From: Bdellovibrio sp. CG10_big_fil_rev_8_21_14_0_10_47_8
Lineage (GTDB): Bacteria > Bdellovibrionota > Bdellovibrionia > Bdellovibrionales > Bdellovibrionaceae
NCBI GenBank assembly: GCA_002773975.1
Contig: PEZR01000036.1
Coordinates: forward strand, 1 to 5,969
Direction of reading: 5' to 3'
Length of the DNA: 5,969 bases
Made by a program: the position numbers and the translations under genes. The notes under the pieces are model-generated. The model ran no database searches, was not told the origin of the DNA, and saw only the letters and a program-made list of their open reading frames with translations. Below are positions 5,854 through 5,969 of this stretch, one piece after another. Position 1 is the first letter of the stretch. Each line of letters opens with the position of its first letter.

Positions 5854-5969
5854 GACGATGCTCAGGCATGCCTGATGGTCGGGTTGGAATGTATGAACCG
5901 CTTGGGTCCGTTGACCTCGATGCAAGAGGTGATTCAAAAGGTTGGCAAACAACTGACCTGGGGCAAATA
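5854..5969 (+). pseudogene. In-frame continuation of the DnaQ-like exonuclease beyond the TAG, running off the right edge
   Basis: Directly after the TAG the same frame continues for 38 codons to the window edge with no further stop. It begins DDAQACLMVGLECMNRLG, which is what follows the catalytic histidine in DnaQ-like exonucleases: the second Asp is the last metal-binding residue, and the helix after it is the usual end of the domain. The later part, ending in GKQLTWGK, looks like the short C-terminal tail of such proteins. Together with 5374-5850 it rebuilds a full-length exonuclease domain of about 200 residues. No separate ribosome binding site or good start is seen here, so this is not a gene in its own right. 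Confidence 0.7.

Overview
The window looks like the chromosome of a flagellated Gram-negative bacterium. It carries an outer-membrane beta-barrel with a signal peptide, a periplasmic thiol-reduction protein (DsbD) and a MotA/MotB flagellar stator pair. The style of the stator proteins, the free use of TTG and GTG starts and the purine-rich ribosome binding sites would suit a Bdellovibrio-like predator. That assignment is inference from general resemblance, not from a marker gene. Nothing suggests a mobile element, CRISPR array, RNA gene or recent transfer.

Layout, left to right. Positions 1-264 (minus) are the first 88 codons of an unrecognised protein that runs off the left edge. Diverging from it is a cytoplasmic coiled-coil protein (428-916, plus). 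Its frame can be followed upstream to a GTG at 290, interrupted by a single in-frame TGA at 362-364. It converges, with a gap of only 13 bases, on dsbD (930-2570, minus). From a shared 130-base gap containing a perfect palindrome and a possible sigma-28 site, motA (2701-3567) and motB (3601-4491) diverge from dsbD as a two-gene operon. motB converges on a predicted outer-membrane protein (4559-5245, minus, TTG start). A DnaQ-like 3'-5' exonuclease gene (from 5374, plus) diverges from that and runs to the right edge, broken by an in-frame TAG at 5851-5853.

MotA and MotB form the ion-conducting stator of the flagellar motor, and the possible sigma-28 -10 boxes ahead of motA and the outer-membrane gene would fit flagellar-class expression. 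DsbD passes electrons from cytoplasmic thioredoxin to periplasmic thiol proteins. No pathway clearly links the remaining genes.

I do not see a convincing new multi-gene system. The points most worth a second look are the two in-frame stop codons at opposite ends of the window (the TAG falls inside the exonuclease active-site motif), the MotB whose peptidoglycan-binding motif is largely missing, and the short regulatory signals between the divergent genes.
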